Below, piece after piece: positions 1 to 5,228 of a stretch of 5,229 bases of DNA; position 1 is the stretch's first letter, and every line of letters starts with the position of its first letter. The position numbers and the translations under genes are program-made. This DNA is from DAOTZS01 sp034434335 (GTDB lineage Bacteria; Chloroflexota; Anaerolineae; CG2-30-64-16). The stretch is from positions 1 through 5,229 of the forward strand of contig DAOTZS010000088.1 of assembly GCA_034434335.1 (NCBI GenBank), written 5' to 3'. The notes beneath the pieces were generated by a model. The model did no database searches and was not told the DNA's origin. It saw only the letters and a program-made list of their open reading frames with translations.

Positions 1-255
1 GCCTTCCTCTCCTTCGACATCAATGTAGATGCCTGGGTGTATGTGGCCTACGACCATCGGGCGAGCTCGCTGCCCGAGTGGTTGCGCTCCTTCACGGCAA
101 CGGGACAGGGGATCGGGGTGAGTGACGGGGCTTCTCCGCTGATGCTCTACGGCAAGCGCTTCCCGGCCGGCAGGGTGACGTTGGGTGGCAACCAGGCCCA
201 AGGAGCCTCCGGCGCCATGAGCAACTACGTGGTGCTGGTCAAAGCCGGCCAGTAG
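1..255 (+). CDS. C-terminal fragment of a probable secreted protein (5' truncated)
   Basis: The frame is open from the first base and ends at TAG 253-255, giving 84 residues without a start, so this is the tail of a larger protein. The fragment is rich in beta-strand-forming stretches: a 'DAWVYVAYDHRA' segment, then 'LPEWLRSFTATGQ', a 'LMLYGKRFPAGRVTLGGN' segment and a final 'SNYVVLVK' strand. This pattern of aromatic and glycine residues recalls the C-terminal beta-sandwich modules on extracellular carbohydrate-active or adhesion-type proteins of Chloroflexota and Planctomycetes. That recognition is from memory of the pattern, not from a search. No membrane anchor or sorting signal follows, as the protein ends in KAGQ. 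It converges with the glycosidase-like gene, leaving 92 nt between the two stop codons. The coding call is firm; the function is open. Confidence 0.75.
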   Translation, partial: AFLSFDINVDAWVYVAYDHRASSLPEWLRSFTATGQGIGVSDGASPLMLYGKRFPAGRVTLGGNQAQGASGAMSNYVVLVKAGQ

Positions 256-347
256 TGTCCAACTGGCGCCGGCAGGCGTTTGGCCGCCAGCATCTCCGAT
301 GGGGTGTATGACCCGATTGGGGCCGTCGGCGTGGACCGAGGGTGGGT

Positions 348-1568
348 TCAGCGCAGCATGGCCACGTACTGGCGGAAGAGCTCGCCTGCGGCAGTGGGAG
401 CCCGCGACACAGGGTCGAACAGGTTGGAGGTCGTGTAGGTCGTGTCAGAGGCGCTGTACCAGCAGAAGGCCTGCACCAGCCGGTTATCGTCGGCAGGGTA
501 GCCGATTGTCTCATCGCGGGCGGTCAGGAAGAAGTCGAAGGTGTTCACCAGGAAGCCAGCCACCAGCTCGGGGGGGAAGCCATAGCTTGCAGGCATCAGA
601 ACGCCATATTCGGAGATGATCAACGGCCGCTCGCGCTGGCCCCGTTCTGCCATCCAGCGCCGGAAGTCCCAGACCTGCCGGCGGAAGATAGCCATGTCCG
701 CGTGGTCGCCGATTTCGTAGAGTTGGCCACGGGTGACCGACATCCCGGGTGGGATCCCCACGCCCCACGAGTCTTGCTCCTCGCGCAGGATGAACGCATG
801 CACATTCCACACGTCTACCGGCATCTCCTGGCCGAACATGGTGCGGTACGCCTCCAGCACGCGGTCCAGATAGGCCAGGCGCAAGGGGGTCGGCTGGCTC
901 ACTCCGGCGATGGCAACCTGGGCCGTGGGGTCGGCACCCTTGATCGCCCGGTAGAGGGTCTCGTAGAGCCGGGCATACTCCTCGGGGGTTACATTGTCCT
1001 GCCAGCGGACGTCTGGCTCGTTGCCGATCAGCCAGAGGCCGCCAGGGTTGGCCTGGGCAGCGCGGGTGATCTGCCCCAATGAGGGTCGGAATCCACCCTC
1101 GTGGAGGCGCACCATCTGGGCGAACCAGGTGCCAGCCGGCTGTGGTGGGTCGGCCATCACCTTCCAGGTGAGGTACCACCCCGGCCAGGCCCCATCCCAG
1201 TCGTAGTCACCGATGGCGCCCAGCGGCACCCCCACGCCCACGCGAGCCCGCGCGTTCCTGGCTCCTTGCCAGAACGGCCTGTCCTGGATACCTGCTGAGG
1301 GGCCGGCAGCCGGGCCGGGTAGGGGAGTTCGGGTGGGCCCAGGGGTTAGCACCGGCGCGGTCACGGCGAGTGGCTTGTGGTCCGTGCTCCCTTGCGCCTG
1401 GGACGCCGGCAGTGGGGTCGGAACCAACGGCTCGGGAGTGGGTCGCGGCCTCAGGAGCACCGGCCGCGCCGATGGCAGATGGCCATACCACAGGCCCACA
1501 GCCAGGATGGCCAAGAACAACAGCGCGGCCGGGAGCCAGGTCCGCCAGCTCGCATCCTCTCTTGACAC
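348..1568 (-). CDS. Membrane-anchored TIM-barrel glycoside hydrolase-like protein
   Basis: This 406-residue protein begins with a short basic N-terminus and a hydrophobic segment (about residues 11-28), read as a signal anchor. A Pro/Thr-rich linker follows (about 32-90), and then a single catalytic-type domain (about 95-406) predicted to lie outside the membrane. The domain has the order of a clan GH-A barrel: a first strand near 99-107, 'WLIGNEPD' with Asn183-Glu184 as the likely acid/base pair at the end of strand 4, 'DVWNVHAF' with His257 on strand 6, 'PLIISEYG' with Glu310 as the likely nucleophile on strand 7, and 'AFCWYSAS' with Trp370 on strand 8. Both catalytic glutamates are present, so it looks active, but the CAZy family and substrate cannot be told by eye. 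The start is GTG 1568-1566, chosen because it keeps the whole anchor and has a purine-rich ribosome binding site upstream. A distant non-catalytic relative remains possible. Confidence 0.85.
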   Translation of the reverse strand: MSREDASWRTWLPAALLFLAILAVGLWYGHLPSARPVLLRPRPTPEPLVPTPLPASQAQGSTDHKPLAVTAPVLTPGPTRTPLPGPAAGPSAGIQDRPFWQGARNARARVGVGVPLGAIGDYDWDGAWPGWYLTWKVMADPPQPAGTWFAQMVRLHEGGFRPSLGQITRAAQANPGGLWLIGNEPDVRWQDNVTPEEYARLYETLYRAIKGADPTAQVAIAGVSQPTPLRLAYLDRVLEAYRTMFGQEMPVDVWNVHAFILREEQDSWGVGIPPGMSVTRGQLYEIGDHADMAIFRRQVWDFRRWMAERGQRERPLIISEYGVLMPASYGFPPELVAGFLVNTFDFFLTARDETIGYPADDNRLVQAFCWYSASDTTYTTSNLFDPVSRAPTAAGELFRQYVAMLR

Positions 1569-1590
1569 GGGTCTACCCCCTCTCTATAAT
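1562..1590 (+). promoter_or_regulatory. Perfect consensus sigma-70 type promoter, plus strand
   Basis: TTGACA (1562-1567) and TATAAT (1585-1590) are separated by exactly 17 bp (1568-1584). All twelve consensus bases match at the optimal spacing, which is very unlikely by chance in such GC-rich DNA. Transcription would start near 1597 and run rightward through the repeat region toward the acyl-CoA ligase at 1955, with a leader of roughly 360 nt. The -35 box overlaps the GTG start codon of the divergent minus-strand gene, and the spacer covers its ribosome binding site. Whether the product is the ligase mRNA, a separate short RNA or both cannot be decided from sequence. Confidence 0.7.
1576..1584 (-). 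promoter_or_regulatory. Ribosome binding site of the glycosidase-like gene
   Basis: Read on the minus strand, GAGAGGGGG lies 7 nt before the GTG codon at 1568-1566. The G-run with the preceding AGAG is a plausible Shine-Dalgarno match and supports the GTG start. The site sits inside the spacer of the plus-strand promoter at 1562-1590, so the two signals physically overlap. Confidence 0.5.
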
Positions 1591-1655
1591 CAAACTGCTC
1601 AAAACCCTCCCCCGCCCCGCTCATAAGTGTAGGTTTTTGCAGGGTTGGGAAGCTA

Positions 1656-1675
1656 CCCGGCGATAAATCGCCGGG
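1656..1675. repeat. Hairpin with 8-bp stem, TAAA loop
   Basis: CCCGGCGA (1656-1663) pairs perfectly with TCGCCGGG (1668-1675) around a TAAA tetraloop. It is the left inner palindrome of the MITE-like element and is not followed by a T-run, so it is unlikely to be a terminator. Confidence 0.75.
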
Positions 1676-1765
1676 CTAAGAGGGCAAAGCCCCCCTCGGG
1701 CCGAGGGCCCTTGAGGCCGAGGCCTTCGGGGCTGGATACTTAGCCCGCAGGGCTTCGCTCTTTCA

Positions 1766-1787
1766 GCCCGGACGTTTACGTCCGGGC
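1766..1787. repeat. Hairpin with 10-bp stem, TT loop
   Basis: GCCCGGACGT (1766-1775) and ACGTCCGGGC (1778-1787) are perfectly complementary with two bases between them. It is the right inner palindrome of the MITE-like element, next to the right terminal inverted repeat. In RNA the loop would open to at least four bases (GTTTAC region). Confidence 0.75.
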
Positions 1788-1835
1788 CTTCTGGCAAAAA
1801 ACCTACACTTGTAAGCCTCGCCCCGTGGGGGTACA

Positions 1836-1862
1836 GGGGCACAGCGTCGCTGTGCCCCTACG
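1836..1862. repeat. Palindromic 27-nt repeat, copy 1
   Basis: GGGGCACAGCG (1836-1846), a central T (1847) and CGCTGTGCCCC (1848-1858) form an almost perfect palindrome, followed by TACG. The outer pair A1835/T1859 extends the arms to 12 bp. The same 27 bases recur at 1877-1903. The type, a short GC-rich palindrome with a GTGCCCCTAC end, resembles repeats seen scattered between genes in Chloroflexota and cyanobacteria, but the family was not searched. Confidence 0.8.
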
Positions 1863-1876
1863 GGCTTGACGCCATT

Positions 1877-1903
1877 GGGGCACAGCGTCGCTGTGCCCCT
1901 ACG
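1877..1903. repeat. Palindromic 27-nt repeat, copy 2
   Basis: This is an exact second copy of the 27-nt repeat, in the same orientation and offset by 41 bp from the first, with 14 nt between copies. Its arms GGGGCACAGCG and CGCTGTGCCCC flank T1888. It lies 51 nt before the ligase start codon, so in RNA it would form a strong stem in the leader. Confidence 0.8.
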
Positions 1904-1943
1904 CCCTACGCCCCATACGGCCGGGTGGGGGCCTGAAAACACC

Positions 1944-1948
1944 GGGAG
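1944..1948 (+). promoter_or_regulatory. Ribosome binding site of the acyl-CoA ligase gene
   Basis: GGGAG lies 6 nt before the ATG at 1955, a standard Shine-Dalgarno placement that fixes this start. Confidence 0.65.
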
Positions 1949-1954
1949 AACTCC

Positions 1955-3661
1955 ATGGAAAAACCCTGGCTGGCCCATTACGAACCCATTGTACCGCAAT
2001 CGCTCAGCTATCCCAATATCTCCCTGCCCGAGCTGCTGGAACGCTCGGTCCGGCAGTTCCCCGCTCAGCCCGCGCTGCGGCTGATCCTGCGCTATCTGGG
2101 CCCCCTGAGCATCGGTGGCCGGATGAGTTATCGGCAGTTGGGGGCCGAGGTGGATCGCTGCGCGGCTGCGCTCCATGCCCTGGGGGTTCGCAAAGGGGAC
2201 CGCGTGGCGCTGATGCTGCCCAACCTGCCCCAGTTCGTCATCTGCTTCTTCGGGGCGCTGAAGGTCGGCGCCATCGTTGTCAACACCAACCCCCAATACA
2301 CCGGCCGCGAGATCGAGCGCCAGTTCAGCGACGCCGGCGTTGAAACAGCGGTCATGCTCAGCGCGCTGTACAACCGGCTGGAGGAAGTGCGCTCTCGCAC
2401 GCCGGTGAAGCGCGTTGTCCTCACCGACCTGCTCGACTATGCTTCCCCCCTCTCACGCCTGGCCGGCCGATGGGCGCCCCAGAGAGGGGCTCAGCTGGCC
2501 CCGAGGCCCTCGGGCGAAGGGGTCTATCACCTGCGCCCTCTCTTGGCCAGCCACCCCGGGCCGCCCCCCAGGGTGGCCATTGCCCCCGACGATACCGCGC
2601 TCTTCCAATATACCGGTGGCACCACCGGCATCCCTAAGGCCGCTATGCTCACCCATCGTAACCTGGTGGTCAACACCGTGCAGATGCGCCACTGGATTAC
2701 CCCCATTGAGATGGGCCGGGAACGCGTGCTGGGGGCACTCCCCTTCTTCCATGTCTACGGCATGACCGTGGGCATGTTGCTGGGCATCCATGTTGGCGCC
2801 GAACTGATCCTCCTCCCCGTGCCACGGCCAACCGAGCTGATCATGCAGACCATCCACCGCTACAAGGCCACTATCTACCCCGGGGTGCCCACCATGTACA
2901 TCGGGATCATCAATCACCGCCGCGTGGGCCGGTACAACCTGCGCTCGGTGAAGGCATGCATCAGCGGGGCTGCGCCGCTGCCCATGGAGGTGCAGGTGAA
3001 GTTCGGCCAGCTCACGGGTGGCCGGCTGGTGGAAGGCTACGGCCTCACCGAGGCCTCGCCGGTGACCCACTGCAACCCCGTGCGCGGGGAGTGCCGGGCC
3101 GGCTCCATTGGCCTGCCCCTGCCCGATGTGGAAGCCAGGATCATGGATTATGAACGGCTGGTCGAGCAGCCGGTAGGGGAGGCGGGAGAGCTGTGGGTGC
3201 GCGGGCCCCAGGTCATGGCCGGGTACTGGAACCGGCCCGAGGAAACGGCCAGGACAATCACCCCGGATGGCTGGCTGCGCACCGGCGACATCGCGCGCAT
3301 GGATGCCGATGGCTACTTCTACCTGATTGACCGCCTGAAGGATATCATCATCACCTCGGGGTTCAACGTCATCCCCCGCGAGGTCGAGGAAGTCCTCTAC
3401 GAGCACCCCAAAGTCCAGGAGGCGGTGGTGGCCGGCGTGCCCGATCCCTACCGGGGCGAGATGGTGAAGGCCTATGTGGTGCTGAAGCCTGGCCAGAGTG
3501 CCACAGCCGAGGAGATCATCGCCTTCTGCGCCGAGCGCCTGGCCCCCTACAAGGTGCCCAGGCAGGTCGAGTTTCGCCGCGAGCTGCCCAAGACGGCGGT
3601 AGGCAAGTTCTTGCGCCGGGCCCTGGTGGAGGAGGAGAAAGAGAAGTTGGCCCGGGTGTGA
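1955..3661 (+). CDS. fadD: Long-chain fatty-acid--CoA ligase (AMP-forming)
   Basis: The 568-residue product matches the usual length of FadD-type ligases (about 560). These cytoplasmic enzymes activate a fatty acid with ATP to acyl-AMP and then form acyl-CoA, feeding beta-oxidation or lipid synthesis. The adenylate-forming superfamily motifs appear in order: the P-loop YTGGTTGIPK (219-228), 'EGYGLTE' (360-366) for adenine and magnesium contacts, 'GWLRTGD' with Asp445 for the ribose, 'LIDRLKD' (457-463) at the hinge into the C-terminal domain, and 'PKTAVGKFLRR' with Lys551 as the catalytic lysine. The 'DGWLRTGDIARMDADGYF' stretch fits the fatty-acyl-CoA synthetase signature. All key residues are intact. 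The start ATG has a good ribosome binding site. The upstream leader carries repeats and a strong promoter at 1562-1590. Chain-length preference cannot be read from sequence; a medium-chain or other carboxylic acid substrate is possible. Confidence 0.93.
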   Translation: MEKPWLAHYEPIVPQSLSYPNISLPELLERSVRQFPAQPALRLILRYLGPLSIGGRMSYRQLGAEVDRCAAALHALGVRKGDRVALMLPNLPQFVICFFGALKVGAIVVNTNPQYTGREIERQFSDAGVETAVMLSALYNRLEEVRSRTPVKRVVLTDLLDYASPLSRLAGRWAPQRGAQLAPRPSGEGVYHLRPLLASHPGPPPRVAIAPDDTALFQYTGGTTGIPKAAMLTHRNLVVNTVQMRHWITPIEMGRERVLGALPFFHVYGMTVGMLLGIHVGAELILLPVPRPTELIMQTIHRYKATIYPGVPTMYIGIINHRRVGRYNLRSVKACISGAAPLPMEVQVKFGQLTGGRLVEGYGLTEASPVTHCNPVRGECRAGSIGLPLPDVEARIMDYERLVEQPVGEAGELWVRGPQVMAGYWNRPEETARTITPDGWLRTGDIARMDADGYFYLIDRLKDIIITSGFNVIPREVEEVLYEHPKVQEAVVAGVPDPYRGEMVKAYVVLKPGQSATAEEIIAFCAERLAPYKVPRQVEFRRELPKTAVGKFLRRALVEEEKEKLARV

Positions 3662-3662
3662 C

Positions 3663-3691
3663 TTGGCGCCCCTGCCGAGAGCGGCTATAAT
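3663..3691 (+). promoter_or_regulatory. Promoter of the deacetylase-glycosyltransferase unit, predicted leaderless
   Basis: TTGGCG (3663-3668, four of six consensus bases) and TATAAT (3686-3691, perfect) are 17 bp apart in the 36-nt gap after the ligase stop. Transcription would start about 6-8 nt after the -10 box, that is at or next to the GTG codon at 3698. No ribosome binding site lies before that codon. Together these point to a leaderless mRNA. Confidence 0.65.
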
Positions 3692-3697
3692 GCCGGT

Positions 3698-4528
3698 GTG
3701 ACCAGAGGTATCGCCTGCCTGACTTTGGACGTCGAAGCAGACCATCACGATTTGGCCCCTGGGTATTATGTCCAGGCCCTGGACCATGAGCCCACCTGGG
3801 CCTGGCTGCTGGCGTTCAGCCGGCAGCGCGACCTGCCCTGGACCGCCTTCGTCGTAGGCCAGCTCCTGGAGACGCGGCCCGAACTGGTGGCCCGGCTGGC
3901 GTCAACCGGTTGGGAGTTGGGGCTGCACGCCTACAGCCACAGCTCAGCTCACGCGGATACGCTGGAGGAGATCCGGCGGGGCAAGGCCGCTTTCCGCGGC
4001 GCTTTCGGCTATGACCCGGCCGGCTATCGGGCTCCGCTGGGCAAGATCACCTCGGAGGGCCTGCGCCGCTTGCAGCGCGAGGGCTTTCGCTATGATGCCA
4101 GCCTCTTCCCGGCCTGGCGGCCCGGGGTGTTCAACAACCTGGACAGGCCCACAGAGCCGTTTCTGATCCCCGCCCAGGAGGGCACAGGGCCCCTGGTTGA
4201 GATACCCGCGGCGGTGGTGCCGCGGCTGCGGGTGATCGTCAGCGTGAGCTATCTGAAGCTGCTGGGGCTGCCCTTCTATCGGGTGGCCCTCTCGTGGTTG
4301 GGCCTGCCCAGGGTGGCGGTGATCACCTGTCACCTCCATGACCTGGCCCCGGCGCCGGCGGCCTATAGCCAATTGCCGCTCTTCTGGAAGCTGGTCTACC
4401 GGCGCAACCGCGAGCGGGGCCGGGAGATGCTGGTCTGGCTGGTGGATTGGCTGGCCCACGCGGGCTACGAATTCCGTACTCTGGGCGCAGTAGCAAAAAT
4501 GGTGGTGGAGAATAGCGGTCATGTCTGA
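3698..4528 (+). CDS. Polysaccharide deacetylase family protein (NodB fold)
   Basis: This 276-residue protein has the carbohydrate esterase family 4 motifs in order: 'LTLDVEAD' with Asp11 as the likely catalytic base, 'HAYSH' supplying the two metal-binding histidines His77 and His81, 'YRAPLG' (110-115), 'YDAS' (132-135), and 'CHLHD' with His212 and His214 as the motif-5 histidine candidates. The usual second Asp of motif 1 is replaced, so the motif reads DVE, a variant also seen in DVE/DVD-type members such as ArnD relatives. No signal peptide or clear membrane helix is present, so a cytoplasmic site is likely, as for enzymes acting on polyprenyl-linked sugars. GTG 3698 is the only ATG, GTG or TTG between the in-frame upstream stop (3659-3661) and motif 1. 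Its last 8 nt overlap the glycosyltransferase gene. The substrate is unknown; an N-acetyl or N-formyl sugar is the family expectation. Confidence 0.88.
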   Translation: MTRGIACLTLDVEADHHDLAPGYYVQALDHEPTWAWLLAFSRQRDLPWTAFVVGQLLETRPELVARLASTGWELGLHAYSHSSAHADTLEEIRRGKAAFRGAFGYDPAGYRAPLGKITSEGLRRLQREGFRYDASLFPAWRPGVFNNLDRPTEPFLIPAQEGTGPLVEIPAAVVPRLRVIVSVSYLKLLGLPFYRVALSWLGLPRVAVITCHLHDLAPAPAAYSQLPLFWKLVYRRNRERGREMLVWLVDWLAHAGYEFRTLGAVAKMVVENSGHV

Positions 4529-5228
4529 GCGGGGGGTGGTGGTGATCCCGGCCTACCGGGAGGCGGCGAATATCGCGCAGGTCATCCAGGGGGTGCGAGA
4601 ACAGCTCCCCCACGCCACCATCGTGGTGGTGGATGACTGCTCCCCCGACGCCACGGCTGCGGCTGCCAGGCAGGCCGGGGCCGTGGTGCTGCGCCTGCCG
4701 ATCAACCTGGGCGATGGGGCCGCGCGGCAGACCGGGTTCAAGTTCGCCGACCGCCTGGGGGCCGACTGGGTGGTGCAACTGGATGGCGATGGCCAGCACC
4801 GGCCCGAGAGTATCCCGGCTTTGCTGGCACCTATCCTGGCCGACGAAGCTGACCTGGTCATCGGCAGCCGCTTCCTGGGCGCCGGCGAGTATCGGCCGCA
4901 AATCGGCCGGCGCATTGGCATGTGGGTGTTTGCTGCCATTGCGTCCTGGGCCACTGGCCACACCATCACCGACCCCACCTCGGGCTTTCGGGCCATGAAC
5001 CGCCGCGCCTACCGCTTCTTCTGCGGCAGCGCCTATCCCCAGCAGTACCCCGATGCCGACGTGTTGATCGCGGCCTATCGCGCCGGCCTGCGCCTGGCCG
5101 AGGTGCCCGTGCTCATGCGCCCCAGCCCTACCGGCCAGACCATCCATGCCGGCCTGCGGCCGCTTTACTACGTTTACAAGATGATGCTCTCGATCTTCGT
5201 TACCATGTTGCGCGGGGACAAGGCTTGA
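4521..5228 (+). CDS. Family 2 glycosyltransferase, DPM1-like (polyprenyl-phosphate sugar transferase type)
   Basis: The 235-residue protein is a single GT-A domain. It opens with 'VVVIPAYREAANI' (6-18), then the nucleotide-binding 'VVVDDCSPD' (35-43), 'LPINLGDGAARQTG' (59-72), the metal-binding DGDGQH (Asp89, Asp91), 'VIGSRFL' (113-119) and 'DPTSGFRAMN' (151-160). Asp178-Ala-Asp180 may supply the catalytic acidic residue. These features place it with dolichol/polyprenyl-phosphate mannosyl- or glucosyltransferase-like enzymes, which move a sugar from a nucleotide donor to a lipid phosphate at the cytoplasmic membrane face. Only one weak hydrophobic stretch (about 214-230) is present, fewer than the two C-terminal helices of ArnC-type enzymes. 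The ATG overlaps the deacetylase stop (ATGTCTGA), with GGAG at 4507-4510 upstream, so translation is probably coupled. The TGA ends one base before the window edge, so the gene is complete. Sugar and acceptor are not determined. Confidence 0.9.
   Translation: MSERGVVVIPAYREAANIAQVIQGVREQLPHATIVVVDDCSPDATAAAARQAGAVVLRLPINLGDGAARQTGFKFADRLGADWVVQLDGDGQHRPESIPALLAPILADEADLVIGSRFLGAGEYRPQIGRRIGMWVFAAIASWATGHTITDPTSGFRAMNRRAYRFFCGSAYPQQYPDADVLIAAYRAGLRLAEVPVLMRPSPTGQTIHAGLRPLYYVYKMMLSIFVTMLRGDKA

Larger units (their letters stand above)
1620..1818. mobile_element. MITE-like or REP-like palindromic element with terminal inverted repeats
   Basis: The arms AAGTGTAGGTTTTTGC (1625-1640) and GCAAAAAACCTACACTT (1794-1810) are inverted repeats that differ by one extra base in the A/T run. 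The match continues imperfectly outward to about 1620 and 1815. Inside are several further palindromes: an 8-bp stem with TAAA loop (1656-1675), a CCCTCGG/CCGAGGG stem (1693-1707), an AGCCC/GGGCT stem (1742-1754), a 10-bp stem with TT loop (1766-1787), and a longer-range pair CGGGCTAAG (1672-1680) with CTTAGCCCG (1739-1747). The heptamer CGCCCCG occurs just outside both ends (1613-1619 and 1819-1825) and may be a target-site duplication, though GC-rich context makes chance plausible. There is no transposase inside, so it would be non-autonomous. A structured RNA is the main alternative reading. Confidence 0.55.
1569..1954. other. Divergent intergenic region with repeats; no credible gene
   Basis: The 386 bases between the glycosidase-like and ligase start codons contain most of the plus-strand promoter, a palindrome-rich element (about 1620-1818), two identical palindromic repeats (1836-1862 and 1877-1903) and a short CCCTACG tandem (1897-1903, 1904-1910). 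Open frames crossing it read through palindromes and resemble no protein family, so none is called. No stem followed by a T-run was found on either strand, so there is no clear intrinsic terminator. No good promoter for the minus-strand gene is visible either: a TATAGA box (minus strand, 1588-1583) is present but lacks a matching -35. Confidence 0.7.

Noticed and set aside
256..347. Weak inverted repeat CTGGCG (263-268) / CGCCAG (285-290) between the convergent stop codons, as a shared terminator
   Set aside because: The stem is only 6 bp with a 16-nt loop and no T-run follows on either strand, so it does not meet the pattern of an intrinsic terminator.
1795..1803. A-run 1796-1801 (T-run on the minus strand) as an intrinsic terminator
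   Set aside because: On the minus strand the nearest upstream stem (1835-1859) is more than 30 nt away, so the T-run is not attached to a hairpin. It belongs to the terminal inverted repeat.
1621..1842. Minus-strand open frame of 73 codons through the intergenic repeat element
   Set aside because: It runs through the palindromes and terminal repeats, has no ribosome binding site or family resemblance, and is best explained as repeat DNA read by chance.
1866..1894. TTGACG at 1866-1871 as the -35 box of a ligase-proximal promoter
   Set aside because: The bases 16-18 bp downstream fall inside the second palindrome and give no TATAAT-like box.
2447..2489. Inverted repeat CCCCTCTC / GAGAGGGG with inner palindromes inside the ligase gene, as a repeat inserted in frame
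   Set aside because: The protein segment here (about residues 165-180) is a variable linker, and the total length is normal for FadD-type ligases, so there is no sign of extra sequence. It is probably chance in GC-rich coding DNA.
2453..3787. Long minus-strand open frame of 444 codons opposite the ligase gene
   Set aside because: It is antisense to a gene with all adenylate-forming motifs intact. Its product is rich in His, Gly and Asp without any recognisable domain, typical of a shadow frame in GC-rich DNA.
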